Below, piece by piece: positions 59,990-64,000 of a DNA stretch of 64,000 bases. This stretch comes from JAICKM01 sp050998805 (GTDB lineage Bacteria; Chloroflexota; Chloroflexia; QHBQ01; JAICKM01), in contig JBPCPV010000029.1 of NCBI GenBank assembly GCA_050998805.1, positions 1-64,000 on the forward strand, in the 5' to 3' direction. Every line of letters begins with the position of its first letter. Position 1 is the first letter of the stretch. The translations under genes were made by a program, and so were the position numbers. Under the pieces are notes generated by a model. The model did not search any database and was not told the origin of the DNA. It saw nothing but the letters and a program-made list of their open reading frames with translations.

Positions 59990-60661
59990 CTATTTCACCA
60001 CGACTGTGCTGATCATAATGTCCGGATGGAGTGTACAAATCACGGTTATGGTGCCCGGAGTGTCAAAGACGCGGCTGTACACATCGCCTGTGTGCAGGAT
60101 GTCGGAGGTCCATGTCACGTTCTTGTCGGCCACGGTGTGATCGGTCGGGCCGGCGTTCGTCCAGACGACTTTCGTGCCCCGCACGATGGTGAGGATAGGC
60201 GGGTCGAAGCCGAAGTCGTACACTCTGACGTTGACGAGTTTCGGCGCGGGCTTAGGTGTGGGCGGCCTGGCTGTCGGCGGTAAGGGTCGGGGAGTTGGAC
60301 GCACCGTGGGCCGAGCAGGCGGGGTTGTGCCGGTCGGCGGGGCCGAGGTCGGCGGCGCGGGTGCGGTGTTAGTCGGCGGGGCGACAGTCGGAGGCGCGGT
60401 TGCCGTCGTGTCTGTCGCCGCAGGTGCGGCTGCGGTGGTGTCTGTGGCCGCCGGTGGTGCGGGGGGCGTGTCGGTCGCAGCCGGGACCGCTGTGGACGCC
60501 GGAGGCGCTGCGGTCGGCGCGGGCAACGTGTTGGTTGGTGCCGCCGTTGGGGAGGGCTGCGCCGTCGGCGTAGCATCGCCACACGCTGCGAGCGTGAGGG
60601 TTACTGCGCCCGCCAATACGAGCAGGGCAGCCCGTCCGAGGTGGATCTGTTTGCGCTTCAT
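59990..60661 (-). CDS. Cupredoxin-domain lipoprotein
   Basis: The 223-residue lipoprotein has a signal with lipobox LTLAAC and a Pro/Thr-rich linker (about 30-135). A C-terminal type I copper domain (about 138-223) follows: VWTNAGPTDHTVADKNVTW with a His, and ICTLHPDIM with Cys, His and possibly Met. It may carry electrons outside the membrane. The ATG at 60661 is chosen over one 52 codons upstream, as it begins the lipoprotein signal and AGAGGAGAG lies before it. It is divergent from guaB. Confidence 0.85.
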   Translation of the reverse strand: MKRKQIHLGRAALLVLAGAVTLTLAACGDATPTAQPSPTAAPTNTLPAPTAAPPASTAVPAATDTPPAPPAATDTTAAAPAATDTTATAPPTVAPPTNTAPAPPTSAPPTGTTPPARPTVRPTPRPLPPTARPPTPKPAPKLVNVRVYDFGFDPPILTIVRGTKVVWTNAGPTDHTVADKNVTWTSDILHTGDVYSRVFDTPGTITVICTLHPDIMISTVVVK

Positions 60662-60835
60662 ACGAAGTCTCTCCTCTGTCGGGTGATTATGGTACTCTGC
60701 TATGTAGAACGCAGGAGAGCTTGCTTTCGTGTGCTTTCGTGGTGGAATCGCAGCTTGCCCCAAAGCCTCCAAATCGTGTACACTTATCGAAATGTTTGCA
60801 TGTCTACACATTCGCATGTGCAGAGGGGGAGGGGC

Positions 60836-62326
60836 ATGATGCTGTCTGATGAGGAGAAGTTCGGTTGGGAGGGTCTGACTTTCGACGATGTGCTGCTGGT
60901 GCCGGCGTACTCGGAAGTCTTGCCCACGCCCCAGTACATTTCGACGGCAACCCGGCTGACACGGGAGATAAACCTGAACATCCCTATCTTGTCAGCCGCG
61001 ATGGACACTGTGACTGAGGCCCGCATGGCGATTGCTATGGCGCGCGAAGGCGGCCTCGGAGTTGTCCACCGGAATATGTCCATCGCCGACCAGGTGGCCG
61101 AGGTGGATAAAGTGAAGCGGTCGCAGGCGGGGATGATCGTGGACCCGATCTGCCTCGGCCCCGACCACACAATACGCGATGCACGTGACCTGATGTCGCA
61201 CTACCACATCTCCGGCGTGCCGATCGTGAAGGCGGACCGGCTCGTCGGCATCCTCACGAACCGCGACATCCGCTTCGCCGAGCCGGAAGACATGGACCGC
61301 CAGGTGAGCGAGTGGATGACGCCCGCGCCGCTCTACACTGCCTCTCCGGGCACCACACTGGAGCAAGCGCGTGAGATGCTGCGCCGCCACAAGGTCGAAA
61401 AGCTGCCCGTGGTGGACGATACCGGGCGGCTGACGGGGCTGATCACCGTGAAGGACATCCAGAAGAAGCAGCAGTACCCGCTCGCCACCTACGACCGCTT
61501 CGGACGGCTGCTCTGCGGGGCTGCTGTCGGCGTCGGCGACGAGGGCTTCGAGCGGGCATCGGCGCTGATCGAGGCTGGGGTTGATGTGCTGTTCGTGGAT
61601 ACGGCCCACGGCCACACCTCCGGGGTGATCTCTGCGGTCCGCCGGATCAAGAGCCGCCACAGCGTCGCCGTGGTCGGCGGCAACATAGCCACACGAGAGG
61701 CGGCTGCCGCGCTCATAGACGCCGGTGCCGATGGGTTGAAGGTCGGCATGGGGCCGGGGTCTATCTGCACCACCCGCGTCGTCTCCGGCGCGGGGATGCC
61801 CCAGATCACGGCGGTCTGGGAGGTCGCGCGCGCCTCCAGGCCGGCCAGCATCCCGATCATCGCCGACGGCGGCATCCAGTACAGCGGCGATGTGGCTAAG
61901 GCCATCGCCGCAGGGGCCGACACGGTGATGATCGGCTCGCTTCTGGCAGGAGTAGACGAAAGCCCCGGCGACGTGATACTCTACCAGGGCGAACGCTTCA
62001 AGGAGTACCGGGGCATGGGTTCGCTCGGCGCGATGAAGCAGCGGGCGTCGAGCCGCGACCGTTACGGCCAGCAGGACATTGATCGCCTCGAAAAACTGGT
62101 GCCCGAAGGCATCGAAGGCCGGGTGCAGTACAAGGGGCCGGTCGGCTCGATGGTCTACCAGCTCGTGGGTGGGTTGCGGGCCGGCATGGGCTACGTCGGC
62201 GCGCCGAGCATAGGCCACTTCCAGGAGCAGACCCGCTTCATTCGCATCAGCGGGGCCGGCCTGCGCGAGAGCCACCCGCACGATGTGGTGCTGACCAAAG
62301 AGGCCCCGAACTACGCGGGCCGCTAG
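60836..62326 (+). CDS. guaB: Inosine-5'-monophosphate dehydrogenase
   Basis: The 496-residue enzyme oxidises IMP to XMP, the first step of GMP synthesis. The TIM barrel has the catalytic-Cys loop VGMGPGSICTTRVVSG and the flap region EYRGMGSLGAM. Two CBS domains (about 95-210: VPIVKADRLVGILTNRDIRF, EKLPVVDDTGRLTGLITVKD) are inserted, as usual. GGGGGAGGGG lies just before ATGATG; the second Met at 60839 is possible. The upstream frame extension has no homology. Confidence 0.96.
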   Translation: MMLSDEEKFGWEGLTFDDVLLVPAYSEVLPTPQYISTATRLTREINLNIPILSAAMDTVTEARMAIAMAREGGLGVVHRNMSIADQVAEVDKVKRSQAGMIVDPICLGPDHTIRDARDLMSHYHISGVPIVKADRLVGILTNRDIRFAEPEDMDRQVSEWMTPAPLYTASPGTTLEQAREMLRRHKVEKLPVVDDTGRLTGLITVKDIQKKQQYPLATYDRFGRLLCGAAVGVGDEGFERASALIEAGVDVLFVDTAHGHTSGVISAVRRIKSRHSVAVVGGNIATREAAAALIDAGADGLKVGMGPGSICTTRVVSGAGMPQITAVWEVARASRPASIPIIADGGIQYSGDVAKAIAAGADTVMIGSLLAGVDESPGDVILYQGERFKEYRGMGSLGAMKQRASSRDRYGQQDIDRLEKLVPEGIEGRVQYKGPVGSMVYQLVGGLRAGMGYVGAPSIGHFQEQTRFIRISGAGLRESHPHDVVLTKEAPNYAGR

Positions 62327-62327
62327 C

Positions 62328-63122
62328 ATGGCCGATGCCGATGCCGACCCCGCAAGCCGGGTGACCCGCCCCCTCACCATGGAAGGCGTAGAGCCGTTCT
62401 TCTACCCTCGCGGGGAGACCGGCTGCCTATTGGTCCACGGCTTATCGTCCTCGCCGTTCACAATGCGGGAGATGGGGGCACGGCTGGCGGCCTCCGGCGT
62501 CAGCGTGGCCGCGCCGCTCCTCGCCGGGCATGGCACCTCGCCCGAAGACCTCCGCAACAAGACCTGGGGCGACTGGGTCACTTCCGCCGAGGTCGGGCTG
62601 GAGCAGTTGCGCGCACACGGCTGCCGGCGGATCTACCTGACGGGGCTGTCGCTCGGCGGGGCGATCTGCCTCTACCTGGCAGCACGCGACCCGCAGGCAT
62701 ACGCGGGCATGATCACCATGAGCGCACCGGTTTGGATACCGACCGTGCTGCGTGTTCCGCTGAACGCCGCCGGCCGCCGGCTGCCCTACCTCGCCACGTT
62801 CACCAGCGACATCGCCGACCCGGCTGCCCACCGGCTCTGGCTGACATATGACCGTCTGCCGTTAGCGACCTGCGTGACCCTGATCGATCTGCTGGCGCAG
62901 GTTCGTGAGGGGCTGGACCGCATCACGCTGCCGAGCCTGATCATATATGCCCGCCACGACCATCTGGTTCACCCGATGAACTCGATGCACATCTACAGCC
63001 GGATCTCCTCGTCCGACAAGCGTCTGGCGGTGCTGCATCACGGCTACCATATCGTGACGGTGGATCGCGACAAGGAGCGTGTGTTCGCGCTCGCTGACGA
63101 GTTTATAGGCAGAACCCGTTAG
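62328..63122 (+). CDS. Alpha/beta-hydrolase, Est30-like carboxylesterase
   Basis: The 264-residue esterase has the oxyanion motif LVHGLSSSPFTMREMG and the nucleophile elbow GLSLGGAI (near residue 105). Asp and His are found in IYARHDHLVHP and the late HHGYHIVTVDRD. This is the pattern of monoacylglycerol lipase/Est30 esterases. The start is one base after the guaB stop, so the two are probably co-transcribed. Substrate is unknown. Confidence 0.88.
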   Translation: MADADADPASRVTRPLTMEGVEPFFYPRGETGCLLVHGLSSSPFTMREMGARLAASGVSVAAPLLAGHGTSPEDLRNKTWGDWVTSAEVGLEQLRAHGCRRIYLTGLSLGGAICLYLAARDPQAYAGMITMSAPVWIPTVLRVPLNAAGRRLPYLATFTSDIADPAAHRLWLTYDRLPLATCVTLIDLLAQVREGLDRITLPSLIIYARHDHLVHPMNSMHIYSRISSSDKRLAVLHHGYHIVTVDRDKERVFALADEFIGRTR

Positions 63123-64000
63123 CGCCGGTAGACCAGCCCTCTGACCGCCGCGCCCGGTTCAAGGTCGGATGCGTAGAGCGTGCGGATCTTGCGGTTGAAC
63201 ACCAAGTTGCCGAGCGCGATTAGCGTGATCGCCGCGCCCGAGGTCACGAACAAGATGCCCGGTCCTAGCTGCTGGGCAACGAGGCCGCCGATCGCGATTG
63301 AGATCGGCTGTATGCCCCAGGCGATGGTCCGCCGGGCCGCGAAGATCCGGCCTCGCTCGGAGTCCGGAGTGTAGGACATCCAGATTGTCTGGCTCGGTAT
63401 GTTGCAGAGCGGAACATCTATGCCCAAGAAAAACGCTGCAACCAACGTCAGCACCACAGAAGTCGAGAGGCCGAAACTGAGCAGCGCAATCCCGCCGACC
63501 GCCCAACCGATGCAGACGCCCCAGGCCATTGGCTTGATAGCGTAGCCGCGGGTGAAGAAGAGCGCGCCGATCAGCGCGCCGATAGCCATCGCGGCGCTCA
63601 CCAGGCCGAAGATGAACGCTCCATCCATGCCGAGCGATGCGCCATTCGCCGCGAGCTGGTTCTTGATGACCAGCGCCTCGAGCGGGTAGGTCGGGGCGAT
63701 CAGGAAGTTGCAGACCGTGAAGATCAGCAGCAAGTAGAGGATCGCCCTCCGCTTCCAGATCCAGCGGTAGCCGTAGGTCGCATCGTCTACCAGGCGGGCG
63801 AACGCGCTTTTGCCGGCCTCTGCCTGCACCCGCGGCGACGGTATGCGCGCCAGCAGCGTCGCCACGGTCGCCACCCAAAAGCTGGTCGCGTTGATGAACA
63901 TCGTCAGGGGCAGGCCGATCAGACCCACCAGGGTGCCTCCGAGCAACGGGCCTGCGATGTTGCTCACGCTCTGCGAAGTTGCGTACAGGCCATTCGCCCG
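63119..64000 (-). CDS. MFS transporter, N-terminus cut by window edge
   Basis: About 293 residues are visible and the frame runs off the right edge. It starts within RANGLYATSQSVSNIAGPLL, a pattern from the fourth/fifth helix of DHA3-type major facilitator drug exporters. Six to eight more hydrophobic segments follow. No substrate can be inferred. It overlaps the convergent esterase end by four bases. Confidence 0.85.
   Translation of the reverse strand, partial: RANGLYATSQSVSNIAGPLLGGTLVGLIGLPLTMFINATSFWVATVATLLARIPSPRVQAEAGKSAFARLVDDATYGYRWIWKRRAILYLLLIFTVCNFLIAPTYPLEALVIKNQLAANGASLGMDGAFIFGLVSAAMAIGALIGALFFTRGYAIKPMAWGVCIGWAVGGIALLSFGLSTSVVLTLVAAFFLGIDVPLCNIPSQTIWMSYTPDSERGRIFAARRTIAWGIQPISIAIGGLVAQQLGPGILFVTSGAAITLIALGNLVFNRKIRTLYASDLEPGAAVRGLVYRR

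Noticed and set aside
60992..62380. A 462-codon minus-strand frame
   Set aside because: It is antisense to guaB, which is unambiguous.

Overview
The window is high-GC bacterial chromosome, most likely from a member of the Chloroflexota. The evidence is lineage-type secreted proteins: tandem 'HGGLxQxGYPISD' repeat domains, a 'YYDKxRME...YVTNGLL' domain, and Pro/Thr-rich stalks on many exported proteins. Also fitting are a c-di-AMP receptor, a HelY/Ski2-type helicase, CvpA-CAP and GT39-PA14 fusions, and no outer-membrane genes. I cannot name the genus.

Layout. 1-2.5 kb: a type IIG restriction-modification enzyme cut by the left edge, with a small partner gene. 2.6-4.5 kb: lepA. 4.5-5.9 kb: a non-coding, repeat-rich stretch with heptamer arrays, large inverted repeats and a decayed Toprim/AAA replication gene. 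5.9-9.9 kb: acetyl-CoA synthetase, convergent with a secreted C39-like peptidase. 10-16.3 kb: a complete type I system (hsdM-hsdS-hsdR) plus a YgjP-like metallopeptidase. 16.3-26.5 kb: LLM oxidoreductase, monothiol glutaredoxin, an orphan Hcp-like protein, M20 peptidase, rpsF-ssb-rpsR-PpiC foldase, GH38 mannosidase and a hydrolase. 26.5-32.5 kb: a six-gene minus-strand operon (ALDH, small protein, DUF3105, darA, RlmD-like methyltransferase, MOCOS-like PLP enzyme). 32.6-35.6 kb: DoxX, a secreted protein and birA. 35.8-37.9 kb: a tRNA-Sec gene followed immediately by a lower-GC type II restriction-modification island with a Phd-type regulator. 38-44.2 kb: an exported repeat protein, a PIG-L deacetylase and a heterodimeric ABC exporter. 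44.2-46.9 kb: an operon of a NERD-LOTUS fusion, a small HipA-like kinase and a DUF3037 protein. This is the best candidate for an undescribed system. 46.9-64 kb: S9 peptidase, SLH-like protein, two membrane glycosyltransferases, CvpA-CAP, HelY-like helicase, a Pro/Thr-rich membrane protein, a cupredoxin lipoprotein, guaB, an esterase and a partial MFS transporter.

Two features run through the window. Seven-base tandem repeats of several unrelated sequences sit in many intergenic gaps, resembling the STRR repeats of heterocystous cyanobacteria. Several genes (lepA, birA, the PIG-L deacetylase, the GT39 gene) have a good promoter whose -10 box lies only 5-9 bases before the start codon, which implies leaderless mRNAs. 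Three separate restriction-modification systems and the HipA/NERD operon make the window rich in defence-type functions among housekeeping genes.
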